Source: Acidimicrobiales bacterium (GTDB taxonomy: Bacteria > Actinomycetota > Acidimicrobiia > Acidimicrobiales > SKKL01). Taken from it: a stretch of DNA of 64,000 nt. The notes beneath the pieces were generated by a model. The model was not told the origin of the DNA. It did not search any database and saw only the letters and a list, made by a program, of their open reading frames with translations. The DNA lies in NCBI GenBank assembly GCA_034521975.1, contig JAXHLR010000007.1, positions 1-64,000 on the forward strand, in the 5' to 3' direction. Positions 16,431-26,040 of the stretch are shown here, piece by piece (the first letter of the stretch is position 1; every line of letters starts with the position of its first letter). The translations under genes and the position numbers were made by a program.

Positions 16431-16813
16431 TCGTCCGCACACTCGCCGACATCGAAGGCACCGACCGCGCCGTCGAGGGCCCCACGTTCGTGAGCCGCCG
16501 CCTGCTGCTGGCCGGCGACGGCGTGAAGTTCTCGTTCCACGACACCGTGCTCTATGCCGGCACCGTCACCAAGATGTGGTACCAGAACCACGTCGAAGCG
16601 GTGTACTGCATCGAGGGCGACGGCGAGCTCGAGGACCTGGTCAACGAGAAGGTCTATGAGATCGGGCCCGGAACCCTCTACACCCTCGACGGCCACGAGC
16701 GCCACATCCTGCGTGCACACTCGGACCTGCGGATGATATGCGTGTTCACCCCAGCCCTCACCGGGCAGGAGCTCCACGACGAGAACGGAACGTATCCACT
16801 GATCACATCCTGA
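16427..16813 (+). CDS. ectC: L-ectoine synthase
   Basis: A protein of 128 residues, the normal EctC length. It closes the ring of N-acetyl-diaminobutyrate to ectoine. The cupin fold is visible: SRRLLLAGDGVKFSFHDTVL, then MWYQNHVEAVYCIEGDGELE with the metal-contacting Glu, and LYTLDGHERHILRA with the conserved His. The GTG start at 16427 overlaps the ectB stop (GTGA), which implies translational coupling. The gene is followed by ectD after 13 bases. Cytoplasmic. Confidence 0.95.
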   Translation: MIVRTLADIEGTDRAVEGPTFVSRRLLLAGDGVKFSFHDTVLYAGTVTKMWYQNHVEAVYCIEGDGELEDLVNEKVYEIGPGTLYTLDGHERHILRAHSDLRMICVFTPALTGQELHDENGTYPLITS

Positions 16814-16826
16814 GGAGGTGCTCAGC

Positions 16827-17726
16827 GTGACCACCGTGGTCGATGCCTACCCATCCAGGGTTGCCAACGAGCCGTCGGTCACCGAACGACGCGAACCGAT
16901 CATCCACCACCCGGCAGGGACCGCCTCCCCCGGCCCCGCCAGCCACGAGGCGCTCGTCGAGTTCGAGCGCGACGGCTACATGGTGATGGAATCCCTCTTC
17001 TCCCCCGACGAGATGGACGCCTGCCTCGACGAGCTGGACGCGCTCAGCCGCGATCCCGAGGTGCGCCGTCGGCCTGAGACGATCACCGAACCCAACGCCG
17101 ACGCGATGCGTTCGGTGTTCGCCGTGCACCGCACGAACCAGCTCTTCTCCGAGCTCGCCCACGACCCACGTCTGGTGGAGATCGCCGAGCAGATCCTCGG
17201 CAGCGACGTCTACATCCATCAGAGCCGGGTCAACCTCAAGCCGGGCCTCACCGGACAGCCGTTCTTCTGGCACTCCGACTTCGAGACCTGGCACATCGAG
17301 GACGGCATGCCCCGCATGCGGGCCGTCAGCGCCTCGGTGGCGCTCACCGACAACACCGAGTTCAACGGGCCGCTCATGCTCATCCCGGGCTCTCACCGCT
17401 GGTTCGTGTCCTGTGTCGGGGAGACCCCCGAACGGCACTACGAGACCTCGCTGCGCCGCCAGGAGATCGGCACGCCCGATGCCGACACCCTCTCCCGGAT
17501 GGTGAACCAGGGCGGCATCGTCGCCCCGAAGGCCAAGCGGGGCTCGGTCATCTTCTTCGAGTGCAACACCTTGCACGCGTCGGGGGTCAACCTCGCCCCG
17601 GCACCGCGGAGCAACGCCTTCTTCGTCTACAACAGCGTGGAGAACGAAGTCGGCCGGCCGTTCGGCACCGTCGAGCCCCGACCCGAGTACCTGGCCAGCC
17701 GGGAGACCATCACCACCCTCCGGTGA
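16827..17726 (+). CDS. ectD: Ectoine 5-hydroxylase
   Basis: A protein of 299 residues, an Fe(II)/2-oxoglutarate dioxygenase that converts ectoine to 5-hydroxyectoine. The iron ligands are His149 and Asp151 in FFWHSDFETWHIEDGMP and His250 in CNTLHASGVN; the FxWHSDFExWHxEDGxP block is the EctD signature. I chose GTG 16827 because GAGGAGG (16812-16818) sits 8 bases before it; an in-frame GTG at 16818 would overlap that ribosome-binding site. The stop codon lies inside the first of three 17-bp tandem repeats. Last gene of ectABCD. No specialised aspartokinase (ask_ect) follows. Confidence 0.95.
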   Translation: MTTVVDAYPSRVANEPSVTERREPIIHHPAGTASPGPASHEALVEFERDGYMVMESLFSPDEMDACLDELDALSRDPEVRRRPETITEPNADAMRSVFAVHRTNQLFSELAHDPRLVEIAEQILGSDVYIHQSRVNLKPGLTGQPFFWHSDFETWHIEDGMPRMRAVSASVALTDNTEFNGPLMLIPGSHRWFVSCVGETPERHYETSLRRQEIGTPDADTLSRMVNQGGIVAPKAKRGSVIFFECNTLHASGVNLAPAPRSNAFFVYNSVENEVGRPFGTVEPRPEYLASRETITTLR

Positions 17727-17769
17727 CCTTGCCCCTCCGGTGACCTCTCCCATCCGGTGACCTTGCCCC
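17719..17769 (+). repeat. Three 17-bp tandem repeats on the ectD stop
   Basis: The unit TCCGGTGACCTTGCCCC occurs at 17719-17735, in a diverged form at 17736-17752, and again exactly at 17753-17769. The TGA within the first unit is the ectD stop codon. A related fragment, GGTGACCTTCGCCCC, recurs at about 19229-19243, after the next gene. Confidence 0.9.
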
Positions 17770-17807
17770 GACGGGCGTTCGCTCCATCGGCGTGCGATCC
17801 TGACCGG

Positions 17808-19214
17808 GTGACACGATCCGAGACCCCGCCCGCCGGTGGGTCCGCGCGCCCCGACTTGGTCGACGAGGCGTTCCTCGCCGACATGGTGCGGGCCAGCTTC
17901 CATCCCTATGTCGTGTTGGCAGCCGACGGCACCATCCTCTTCGCCGGCGATGCCGTCGACGACCTGATCGGCATCCCGGCGGACCAGCTCGTCGGCACCA
18001 ACATGGCCGATGTCTTGGATCCCGAGAGCCGCGATCGGGCCATCGAGGCGTTCCAGGAGTTCACCTCACCGGATCGGCCGACCACGGGCTGGGTCGGGCC
18101 GGCACTGACCATCAAGCTGCGCCACGTCGCCGGGCACAGCATCTCGTGTCGTGCCCTGGCCGTGCCCTCCGGAAACCCCGAGTTCGACGGGCTGGTGCTG
18201 TGGATCCGCCGCACCGAGTCCAACGACCGGCTCGACGCCGCCATCGCCTCGCTGGTCCAGGGCGACGACGTCGAGACCACGTTGTCCCGCATGCTCGAGT
18301 TCGCCTCCGAGCAGATGCCCTACTCGGTGGGCGCGGCGGGCCTCGGCTTCGACGGCTCGTCGTTCACCACCGTCGTCGCCGACCCCCGAGCGCCACGGCT
18401 TCTCCCCAACCAGGAGATCCTGCCGCTCGAGGACTCGTCCACTCCCTGGCGGGTCGTCCTCGACGGCAACAGCGAGGTGCACGTCGACGCCGACGACCTG
18501 GCCGAGCCGATCCGTACTGCCGCCGCTCAGGCCGGATTCCTGGGATGCTGGGCGTTCGCCCTCGACCAGCGAACCCCTCACCGCGACGTGCTGGTGTTCT
18601 GGCGACGGGCACCCGGCGGTCCCGGACCCCACCTCACCGAGGGCATCGCCCGCATCATCCGGCTCATCCAGCTGGCCCTCGAGGGCGACCGCACCCGACG
18701 GCTGCTCGAGAAGCAGGCCAACACCGACGAGCTCACCGGTCTCGCCAACCGTTCGCTGCTCTACGCCGAGCTCGAGGTGCTTCGCGACCACCCACCCGAT
18801 CGACCCTTCGGCATCCTCTACTGCGACCTCGACGACTTCAAGCCGATCAACGACGAGCTGGGCCATTCCATGGGCGACCGAGTGCTGCAGATCGCGGCGC
18901 GACGCATCGCCGGCCAGGTCCGCGCCGACGACCTGGCCGCCCGCATCGGTGGCGACGAGTTCGCGGTGCTGTGCCCTGGCACCACCACCGAGGCGTTGTC
19001 CCAACTCGCCGACCGTGTCATCGGTGCCTTCGCCGAACCGATCACGGTCCAGGACGAGGAGATCAGCCTCGGCATCAGCGTGGGGGCGGCGCTGCTCGAC
19101 CCGACCGACCACCCGATCGATCCCAGCCGGGTGCTCGACCGCGCCGACGGTGCGCTGTTGCAGGCCAAGGCCAGCGGCAAGGGCCGATGGAAGGTGGCCA
19201 CCCACGGCTCCTAG
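17808..19214 (+). CDS. PAS-GGDEF diguanylate cyclase
   Basis: A protein of 468 residues from GTG 17808. The N-terminal PAS domain (about 20-140; FHPYVVLAADGTILFAGDAV) senses an unknown signal. A GAF-like middle region follows, then a GGDEF domain: NTDELTGLANRSLL starts it, CDLDDFKPINDELGHSMGD holds the metal-binding Asp, and the active-site loop is an intact GGDEF (ARIGGDEFAVL). It should make cyclic di-GMP. No transmembrane segment is seen, so it is probably cytoplasmic. It lies 82 bp after ectD on the same strand but behind repeat DNA. Confidence 0.88.
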   Translation: MTRSETPPAGGSARPDLVDEAFLADMVRASFHPYVVLAADGTILFAGDAVDDLIGIPADQLVGTNMADVLDPESRDRAIEAFQEFTSPDRPTTGWVGPALTIKLRHVAGHSISCRALAVPSGNPEFDGLVLWIRRTESNDRLDAAIASLVQGDDVETTLSRMLEFASEQMPYSVGAAGLGFDGSSFTTVVADPRAPRLLPNQEILPLEDSSTPWRVVLDGNSEVHVDADDLAEPIRTAAAQAGFLGCWAFALDQRTPHRDVLVFWRRAPGGPGPHLTEGIARIIRLIQLALEGDRTRRLLEKQANTDELTGLANRSLLYAELEVLRDHPPDRPFGILYCDLDDFKPINDELGHSMGDRVLQIAARRIAGQVRADDLAARIGGDEFAVLCPGTTTEALSQLADRVIGAFAEPITVQDEEISLGISVGAALLDPTDHPIDPSRVLDRADGALLQAKASGKGRWKVATHGS

Positions 19215-19313
19215 ACCAGACGCCGACGGGTGACCTTCGCCCCTTGCCCCGAGGTCCCGGTTGACCGACGCTGGGGGTAGCGCCACGACTCGCGTGACGG
19301 GAGGAGCCCCACG

Positions 19314-20357
19314 ATGCAGGCACTACGACTGACCGCATGGAAGACCGACCCCGAGCTCCAGGAGGTCGACGACCCCGACCCCGGTCCCGGCCAGGTGGTG
19401 ATCCGCGTCGGCGGTTCGGGTGCCTGCCACTCCGACCTCCACCTGATGCACGAGTTCGAGGAGGGTGTCGTTCCGTGGGGACCGCCGTTCACCCTCGGCC
19501 ACGAGAACGCCGGCTGGGTCGACGCGATCGGTGCGGGGGTCACCGGGCTGTCGATCGGCGACCCGGTGGCCGTCTACGGGCCGTGGGGATGCGGGCGATG
19601 CATCCGTTGTCGGCTCGGCATGGAGAACTACTGCGAGCGTCAGGCCGAGTTGGGAGCTGCAGGCGGAGGCCTCGGCCACGACGGCGGCATGGCACCACGC
19701 ATGCTGGTCCCGAGCGACCGCTGGCTCGTCCCGCTGGGCGATCTCGACCCGGTCGAGGCCGCGCCGCTCACCGACGCCGGTCTCACCCCGTACCACGCCA
19801 TCAAGCGGTCGCTCCCGCTCCTCGGGCCCGGGTCGACCGCGGTGGTCATCGGCGCCGGCGGCGGGCTCGGCCACATGGGGGTGCAGATCCTCAAGGCCCT
19901 GACACCCGCCACGGTCATCGGTGTCGACCAGCACCAGGCGGGACTCGACCGCGCGACCGCGGCGGGAGCCGACCACGGGGTGATCTCCGACGACCAGGCC
20001 GCGGCCACCATCACCGAGCTGTCGAAGGGCAAGGGCGTCGATGTGACCGTCGATGTCGTCGGGGCCGACCCGACGCTCGCGCTCGCCGCCGCGATCACCC
20101 GTCCCCTCGGTCATCTCACGATCGTCGGCATCGGCGGGGGCACCCTGCCGATCGGCTTCTTCTCGATCGCCTACGAGGTGTCGGTGGCCACGACCTATTG
20201 GGGGACCATCCCCGAGCTGATGGAGGTCATCACCCTTGGGGCCCAGGGCAGGATCACGCCCCACGTGCAGCGGTACACGCTCGCCGACGCCATGAGCGCC
20301 TACGAGGCCATGTCCGCCGGCACCCTCGACGGCAGGGCGGTGATCGTCCCCGACTAG
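19314..20357 (+). CDS. Zinc-dependent alcohol dehydrogenase (MDR family)
   Basis: A protein of 347 residues that oxidises alcohols or reduces aldehydes with NAD(H). Catalytic zinc ligands are the Cys in GSGACHSDLH and the His-Glu pair in FTLGHENAGWV. The structural zinc loop is present (CGRCIRCRLGMENYC). The Rossmann motif is VVIGAGGGLGHMGVQ, and an acidic residue after the second strand (IGVDQHQAG) suggests NAD+ rather than NADP+. The pattern matches actinobacterial NAD-dependent alcohol/arylaldehyde dehydrogenases. Monocistronic or grouped only with the small gene downstream. The physiological substrate cannot be read from sequence. Confidence 0.9.
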   Translation: MQALRLTAWKTDPELQEVDDPDPGPGQVVIRVGGSGACHSDLHLMHEFEEGVVPWGPPFTLGHENAGWVDAIGAGVTGLSIGDPVAVYGPWGCGRCIRCRLGMENYCERQAELGAAGGGLGHDGGMAPRMLVPSDRWLVPLGDLDPVEAAPLTDAGLTPYHAIKRSLPLLGPGSTAVVIGAGGGLGHMGVQILKALTPATVIGVDQHQAGLDRATAAGADHGVISDDQAAATITELSKGKGVDVTVDVVGADPTLALAAAITRPLGHLTIVGIGGGTLPIGFFSIAYEVSVATTYWGTIPELMEVITLGAQGRITPHVQRYTLADAMSAYEAMSAGTLDGRAVIVPD

Positions 20358-20434
20358 GGGCCCCATGGTTGGCTTCGCCATGGCCCGCTACGACGCCCGC
20401 GAGCTCTGACACCACCGTCGATAGCCTTGAGGGG

Positions 20435-20638
20435 GTGCAGCGCTACGACCTCCAGGGACACCCGATCGTCGAGCCCCGAGCCCCGGTCGGCGCCGCCATC
20501 CTGGCCACCCTGTTGCTCGGTGTCGCCGACGTGCTCGAACCAAAGCCACCGCGCGACCTCGGCGCCGAGGTCGTCGCCGCCCCCACCGACGAGCCCCGGA
20601 TCGATCTCGACTTCGGTCCCCTCGACCCGCTCCCCTGA
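20435..20638 (+). CDS. Small conserved-looking protein of unknown function
   Basis: A frame of 67 codons from GTG 20435 (GAGGGG lies directly upstream). The product begins VQRYDLQGHPIVEPRAPVGA, has a hydrophobic stretch ILATLLLGVADVL (about residues 21-33) and a Pro/Asp-rich tail ending DFGPLDPLP. The amino-acid composition looks like a genuine protein rather than a shadow frame, and third-codon positions are GC-rich. I recognise no family. It may be a small membrane-associated protein. It follows the alcohol dehydrogenase after 77 bp. Confidence 0.5.
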   Translation: MQRYDLQGHPIVEPRAPVGAAILATLLLGVADVLEPKPPRDLGAEVVAAPTDEPRIDLDFGPLDPLP

Positions 20639-20796
20639 CCGTCGCGGGTCGCTTCGGTGCTGCCTGTGGAACAGGGTTGCCGACCCGGCTCTCTTCTGTG
20701 AAGACGTTCCAACCGTATGGGTTGGAAACCCTTCGCGGAACGCGGCGGCAGGGGCGGGGCTGGGCGCAGCCGTGGGGCGGGAGGTCGGGAGCCCGA

Positions 20797-22450
20797 TCAG
20801 ACGTAGGTCGAGCCCTTCATGCCGTCGACGTCCTTGCGGATCTCCACGTTGACCAGCGCCGGCTTGCCCGAGGCCAGGGCCCGCTCGATGGCGGGGACGA
20901 TGTCGCCGGGCTTGGTGACGTGCTCACCGTGGCCACCGAGGGCCTCGACCACCTTGTCGTAGCGGGTGTAGGTGAGCTCGGTGGCGACCATCCGGTCGGC
21001 GCCGTAGAGCATGGCCTGCGGGCGCATCATCTGACCCCACGCGGCGTCGTTGCCGACCACCCCGACGATCGGGAGACCGAACCGGACAGCGGTGTCGAAC
21101 TCGAACCCGTTGAGGCCGAAGGCGCCGTCGCCGTACACGATCAGCACCCGCTTGTCGGGGTTGGCGATCTGGGCGGCGAGGGCGAAGGGCATGCCGACCC
21201 CCAAGGTGCCGAGCGGCCCGGGATCCATCCACGTGCCCGCGGTCGGGCACACGCAGGACCTTCGATGCCTGGGCCACGATGTCGCCGCCGTCGCCGATGA
21301 CGATCATGTCGGGGTCCGACTGCACCACCTCGGCGATCGACGCGCACAGCCGCAACGGGTCGATGGGATGCTCGTCGCTGCTCAGCTGGGCGTTCAGCTC
21401 GGCCTCGGCCCCGTCCTCGATGGCACGCAGGCGTAGCGACCAAGAGGAGTGGTCGATCGGGTCGTCACCGGCGAGCAGCGCCTCGCGCAACGCATCGAGG
21501 TTCACTCCGAGGTTGCCGACGAGGCTCACGTCGGTCGAACGGTTCTGTCCGATGAGGGTCTCGTCGAGGTCGAGCTGCACGAGCTGCGTCTCGGCGGGGA
21601 TGGATGCCCCGTACTTCATGCGGAAGTCGAGCGGGGTACCGGCCAGCACCACGAGGTCGGAGTCGGCCAGCGCGTCCTTGCGACTGCGGTTGAAGAACTG
21701 GGGATGGCTCATCGGCAGCTGGCCGCGGCCCATGCCGTTGGTGAAGCAGGGGATCTTGGTCGCCTCGACGAAGCGACGCAGGGCAGGACCGCCCTCGGAC
21801 CACTTGAGTGCAGTACCGGCCATCACCATGGGGCGCTCGGACAGGGCCACCAGCCGGGCTGCCTCCTCGATCCGGTCGGGTGGAGCAGCCGAGGCCACCC
21901 GGTAGTCACGGAAGCGGGGCATGACCGTGCGATCGAGGTCGACGGGCCCTCCGAGGATGTCCATGGGGATCTCGAGGAACACCGGGCCGGGCACGCCCGA
22001 CATCGCGTGGCGGATCGCCACCTCGAGGTACTCGGCGATGCGATCGGTCTGGTAGCAGGCGTCGGCCCACTTGGTGATCGGCCGCATCACCGACACGTGG
22101 TCCATCTCCTGCAGCGAACCGCGCCGCAGGTTGTTGAACGGCCCCTGGCCGCCGATGACCACGATCGGCGAGTTGGCCCGGAACGCGTTGGCGACACCGG
22201 TGACGCCGTCGGTGACCCCGGGGCCCGCGGTGAGGATGGCGACCCCCACCCGGCCGGGGTTGAGTCGTGCCCAGGCGTCGGCGGCGTGAACCGCGGCCTG
22301 TTCGTGGCGAACGTCGACCACCTGGATGTCCTCGTCGAGGCAGCCGTCGTAGATCGCCATGACATGGCCGCCGGAGAGGGTGAACACGCACTCGACCCCC
22401 GCTGCCTTGAGCGCCATCGCCGCCAGTCGCCCTCCGTGGGTGGTGGTCAT
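20797..22450 (-). pseudogene. Acetolactate-synthase-like ThDP enzyme, one-base frameshift
   Basis: A thiamine-diphosphate enzyme of the acetolactate synthase/2-hydroxyacyl-CoA lyase type. The first frame (from ATG 22450) has the ThDP-activating Glu in VVDVRHEQAAVHAADAWARL, the middle FAD/CoA-type domain and IVIGDGGDIVAQASKVLRV. It then breaks near 21246-21248. The continuation TWMDPGPLGTLGVGMPFALA and the ThDP-binding motif GDGAFGLNGFEFDTA...GNDAAWG lie in another frame to 20797. The 1654-base span has one base too many; removing a G from the GGG gives ...VPDRGTWMDPGP, which fits the family. Sequencing error is as likely as decay. The substrate is not assignable. Confidence 0.8.
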
Positions 22451-22538
22451 CTCGTCCTCTCCTGTGCCGCGTACTCGGTCGTGAGGTTCGTGACCGCGAC
22501 GCTACTCAGCCAGCCCGACGAGTGCTCGACCAGTGTGA

Positions 22539-24593
22539 CTAGCTCGAGCGGACGAATCTGGCCTTTCCGGAGTCCTTCGCGGCGTACATGGCGGCATCGG
22601 CGCGGCGGACCAGCGCCTCGAAGGTCGTGGCCGAGTCCCCGGCTTGCGCGATCCCGATGCTGGCCGTGAGTTGATGAGGACCACCGTCGAGGACGAACGG
22701 CTCCTCCAGCGCCTCCACCAGACGAGTGCCAACACCCTCGACGCCCCCCGAGCTCGGGGGACCGGTGACGATCACGATGAACTCGTCCCCTCCGATCCTG
22801 GCGCAGGTGTCGGTGGCCCGGAGCTGGCCGGTCACACGATCGGCGAACTGTCGCAACAGCTCGTCGCCCACAGCGTGGCCGAGGGTGTCGTTGATGTCCT
22901 TGAAGTCGTCGATGTCGACGAACAGCACCGCCACCTGCTCGCCGCTGCGCTCGCGCCGAGCGAGGGCCAGCCGGCCCCGGTCCTCGGCCAGCATCCGATT
23001 GGGCAGACCGGTGAGATCATCATGCAGCGCCCGGTGTCGCATCTGCTCCACCAACCGAGCGTTCTCGAACGCGGTGACCGCCTGGTCGGCCAGGCCTCCC
23101 AGCCGAGCCACCACGTCGGACCTGGAGCGCCCGAGCGGTCGAGCGAAGGCGGCGGTCGCCACACCGATGACCTGCTCACCGTTGGTGATGGGGATGACGG
23201 CCACCTCGCTGGCGCCGTCCGAGCCGATCGCCGGCACAAGCTGGTCGGAGATCTCGTCGCTCGCCAGCATGAAGGGGTCATCGAGCCCGCCATCACGGTT
23301 GAGGTACTCGGTCAGATCGACCGAGGCGAACTGGGTGCCCGACACGAGCTCCTTGCCGGCAGCGTCTCGGGCATCGACCAGGCGCACCACCCCTCTGATC
23401 GAGTCGAACAACCAGACCGTCGCCACGTCACACGCCGACGCGGCGGGCAGCGCGATGCAGAGGTTGCGGGCGACGGTCACCGTGTCGCCGGCTCGGGCGA
23501 GGGCCGAGGCAAGGTCGAGGAGCGCCCCGGAGGTGTCGCGATCACGGCGCGCCGAGTCGAGGGCGGCCACGATCTGGATGGCAGATCCCGCGTAGCGCGC
23601 ATAGGAGCGCAGCACCCGTTGGTCGACGACCGAGCCGGTTGCGCCCGGGGGAAACCCGGCCACGAGGTGTCCATAGGTGTGATCACCGTGACGGACCTTC
23701 ACGACCACGTACTGCTCGCCCAGCCGCTCCCCCGCCTCGAGCATGTCGATGAGGACCTCGGCATCGTCGCCCTCGAAGCCCACCTGGTGGACCATCCGCT
23801 CGCCGTTCTCTGCGAGTCGGACGGCGAGCACGTACTGGGGCGCGCCGACGGTGAGGCCGACGTTGGTCACGACGCGGTCGAGCACCTCGTCGATCTCGTG
23901 GGCATCGACGAGATGAGCGGACAGGGCGTGCTGCGCCTCGAGCTGTTCCAGCATGGTCGCACCCCGCACTGCGCGCTCCTCGGGTGCATGGTCGTGGGTG
24001 CGGCTGGGATCGGGGCGCCAGGCGATCCGGAACCGGCAGGCAGGCGCACCTCGACCCTGGCACTCCACTTCGGCCGAGGTTCCGAGATTGCCGAACAGCG
24101 CGGGCAGCGAGGCGAAGTAGCCCGCGGTGAAACCACAGGAGAATCGGTCCGGTGGGACCCCGTCGCCATACCGGCCCTCGATGAGGACGTGGGAGTCAGA
24201 CGACTCGACGACGGTCATGGTCCGGCCGACCGACATGCGCGACGAGTAGTCGGCCATCACCGTGCATGCGACTTCGGTGGTACCACAGGACTGGACCAGT
24301 TCGGCGACGCTCCCACCGAGGGTGTCGCGAAAGGTCTGCTCGCCGACTCGTCGTCCGAGGTCGACGTCGCCGGTCACCTCGAACGCGGCGGTGGCGAGCT
24401 CGGTGAACTCCTCACGGCTCCACCAGCGATCGGTGCGTGCGAGCTCGTCGATCTCGGGCGAGCCTGGCATGTGCCGGGTCAGCTCGACGAGCCCTTCGGG
24501 GCCGAGCGCGGTCTCGACGTACCCCAGCACCGCCCGCGCGATCGTGGGGTTGACCTGTCGCTGCGTCGACTCCCCCACTCGTGCGTTGCTCAC
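22539..24593 (-). CDS. Multi-sensor diguanylate cyclase (heme-NO-binding-like/V4R-like, GAF, GAF, GGDEF)
   Basis: A protein of 684 residues. The first about 190 residues resemble the heme-NO-binding-associated/V4R-like sensory fold (ARAVLGYVETALGPEGLVEL; FSCGFTAGYFASLPALFG; ECQGRGAPACRFRIAW). Two GAF-like regions follow (about 225-345 and 360-520). The GGDEF domain starts ALHDDLTGLPNRML and has FVDIDDFKDINDTLGHAVGD and an intact CARIGGDEFIVI loop. It should synthesise cyclic di-GMP in response to ligands sensed by the N-terminal modules. It is 53 bp downstream of a PAS-domain gene on the same strand, so the two may be co-transcribed. Confidence 0.85.
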   Translation of the reverse strand: MSNARVGESTQRQVNPTIARAVLGYVETALGPEGLVELTRHMPGSPEIDELARTDRWWSREEFTELATAAFEVTGDVDLGRRVGEQTFRDTLGGSVAELVQSCGTTEVACTVMADYSSRMSVGRTMTVVESSDSHVLIEGRYGDGVPPDRFSCGFTAGYFASLPALFGNLGTSAEVECQGRGAPACRFRIAWRPDPSRTHDHAPEERAVRGATMLEQLEAQHALSAHLVDAHEIDEVLDRVVTNVGLTVGAPQYVLAVRLAENGERMVHQVGFEGDDAEVLIDMLEAGERLGEQYVVVKVRHGDHTYGHLVAGFPPGATGSVVDQRVLRSYARYAGSAIQIVAALDSARRDRDTSGALLDLASALARAGDTVTVARNLCIALPAASACDVATVWLFDSIRGVVRLVDARDAAGKELVSGTQFASVDLTEYLNRDGGLDDPFMLASDEISDQLVPAIGSDGASEVAVIPITNGEQVIGVATAAFARPLGRSRSDVVARLGGLADQAVTAFENARLVEQMRHRALHDDLTGLPNRMLAEDRGRLALARRERSGEQVAVLFVDIDDFKDINDTLGHAVGDELLRQFADRVTGQLRATDTCARIGGDEFIVIVTGPPSSGGVEGVGTRLVEALEEPFVLDGGPHQLTASIGIAQAGDSATTFEALVRRADAAMYAAKDSGKARFVRSS

Positions 24594-24646
24594 CGCTATC
24601 TGATCGGCAGCGCATCAATCCGATCGAGGCCTACTCGAAGGTACGT

Positions 24647-25087
24647 TCACTCATATCCTGCGGGTTCGATGTCGGTCACCGCGATCACGACCCGGCCCTG
24701 AGCGTCGTCGCGTTCGGCGCGTATCGACCACCGGGTCCAGCGATGGCCGCCGTTGGCGGTGATGTGATGGTCATCGACCCGACTCCCACCGGTGGCGCCC
24801 ACGGCCTGGACTCGGTGCAGGACCACACGCTGTTCACCGGACCGGAGGCAACGCAGCCACCCGCTCCCGAGCGACGCCCCCGAGTCGAGCTGGGTGAGAT
24901 CGCTCCACGCTTGGTTGCTCTCGGTGACCCAACCGTCGGGATCGGCGACCAGCACACCGACGGGCAACGAATCGGCATCCAGCCACGCCGCCCGCGAACC
25001 AGCGGTGGACACCTCCAAACCTCTCCCCCGACTGGATCTCGCCCGCCACGGCCGTGCCCGCGATGGGTAGTCGTTCACAGTGCTCAT
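24647..25087 (-). CDS. PAS-domain protein
   Basis: A protein of 146 residues from ATG 25087. After a basic N-terminus (SRARPWRARSSRGR) a single PAS fold follows: DSLPVGVLVADPDGWVTESN, WSDLTQLDSG, then HRWTRWSIRAERDDAQGRVV and a final IAVTDIEP strand. No output domain is attached. It precedes the multi-sensor diguanylate cyclase on the same strand by 53 bp and may act as a partner sensor for it. It is divergent from the coiled-coil gene at 25295 across 207 bp. Confidence 0.75.
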   Translation of the reverse strand: MSTVNDYPSRARPWRARSSRGRGLEVSTAGSRAAWLDADSLPVGVLVADPDGWVTESNQAWSDLTQLDSGASLGSGWLRCLRSGEQRVVLHRVQAVGATGGSRVDDHHITANGGHRWTRWSIRAERDDAQGRVVIAVTDIEPAGYE

Positions 25088-25294
25088 CAGGTCGGTCGGT
25101 CCTTCCTTCTTCCAGGAACAGGACCTCACCGGGGACTGGGGCGAGCGGACGCCACTCGACGCCCGGACCGGGACATTACAGCCTGGCAGCAGGACGCACA
25201 ACTGCCACAGAGGGCCACCGTGGTGCGCCGAGCTGCCCTGCGAAGCGCCAGCGGGCAGCAGCGAGGACCAGCTCCGTATGCAAGCATCTGCACC

Positions 25295-26040
25295 ATGCCC
25301 GATCCCAGAGTCGAGGAGCTCGATGCGCAGATCGACCTCTTGGAGACGTTGCGCGACTTCGACGCCGAGCTGAAGGACTTCAGCTCCTGGCTCGACACGC
25401 TCACCAAAGGGCCCAAGACCGGCGACCTCGCGGCCGACTTCGAGATCGGCCAGATGCGCGATCTGCTCCTCAAGCTCTCCGACCAGCTGGGGCACTACAC
25501 CGATCCACTCAACCAAGCCTCGGCACTCGCCGGTCGGATCAGCGGCCTGGTCACCGCGCTGGACGCCATCTCGACCGCGGCGTCGAACCCCGACGCTCCT
25601 CCAGATCAGATCATCACCGCGCTCGGCGACTTCATCAGCGGGCTCAACTCGGCCCTGCCGCTGCTCGGCCGCGTGTTCGGCGGACTCAATCCGGTCGTCG
25701 GGGTCTACATCCTGCTCCTGGGCGAGATGATCAAGGGGATCGCCCGGTCGGTCCAGGCCATCGCCCGTCAGGTCGAGGTCCGCAACGACGCGATCGACAT
25801 GTTCGACGACGTGATCGAGGGTCGCTACGACCTCCCCGACCAGGACCAGGTCGAGGAGGATCAGGCCCAGGACGCGCTCGAGGCCGAGCTGACCGATCTC
25901 TACCTGCGCCGGGCGCGGCTCGAACGACAGCTCCGCGAGACCGACTATCGCAACGCCCTGCGCATCTGTCTGCGCCGCCGCAACCAGAACGAGAACATCT
26001 ACGAGGGTGACGTCGCCGAGCTCGAAGCCCACCAGGATGA
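25295..26040 (+). CDS. Coiled-coil protein of unknown function, reading frame uncertain at the 3' end
   Basis: The ATG at 25295 starts a charged helical protein: DAQIDLLETLRDFDAELKDF, a Gly/Ala-rich central segment (LLGRVFGGLNPVVGVYILLL, about residues 125-145) that could touch a membrane, then more helix (ELTDLYLRRARLERQLRETD). The frame stays open to 26422 but from about 26040 it reads as a shadow of the next gene. A one-base shift between 26010 and 26040 would give a TGA at 26038-26040 that overlaps the next ATG (ATGA). The alternative is a single fused gene with one extra base near 26070. No family recognised. Confidence 0.55.

Noticed and set aside
20358-20400. Terminator after the alcohol dehydrogenase (CCATGG arms)
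   Set aside because: The arms are a 6-bp self-complementary word with no extended pairing or T run; too weak to call.
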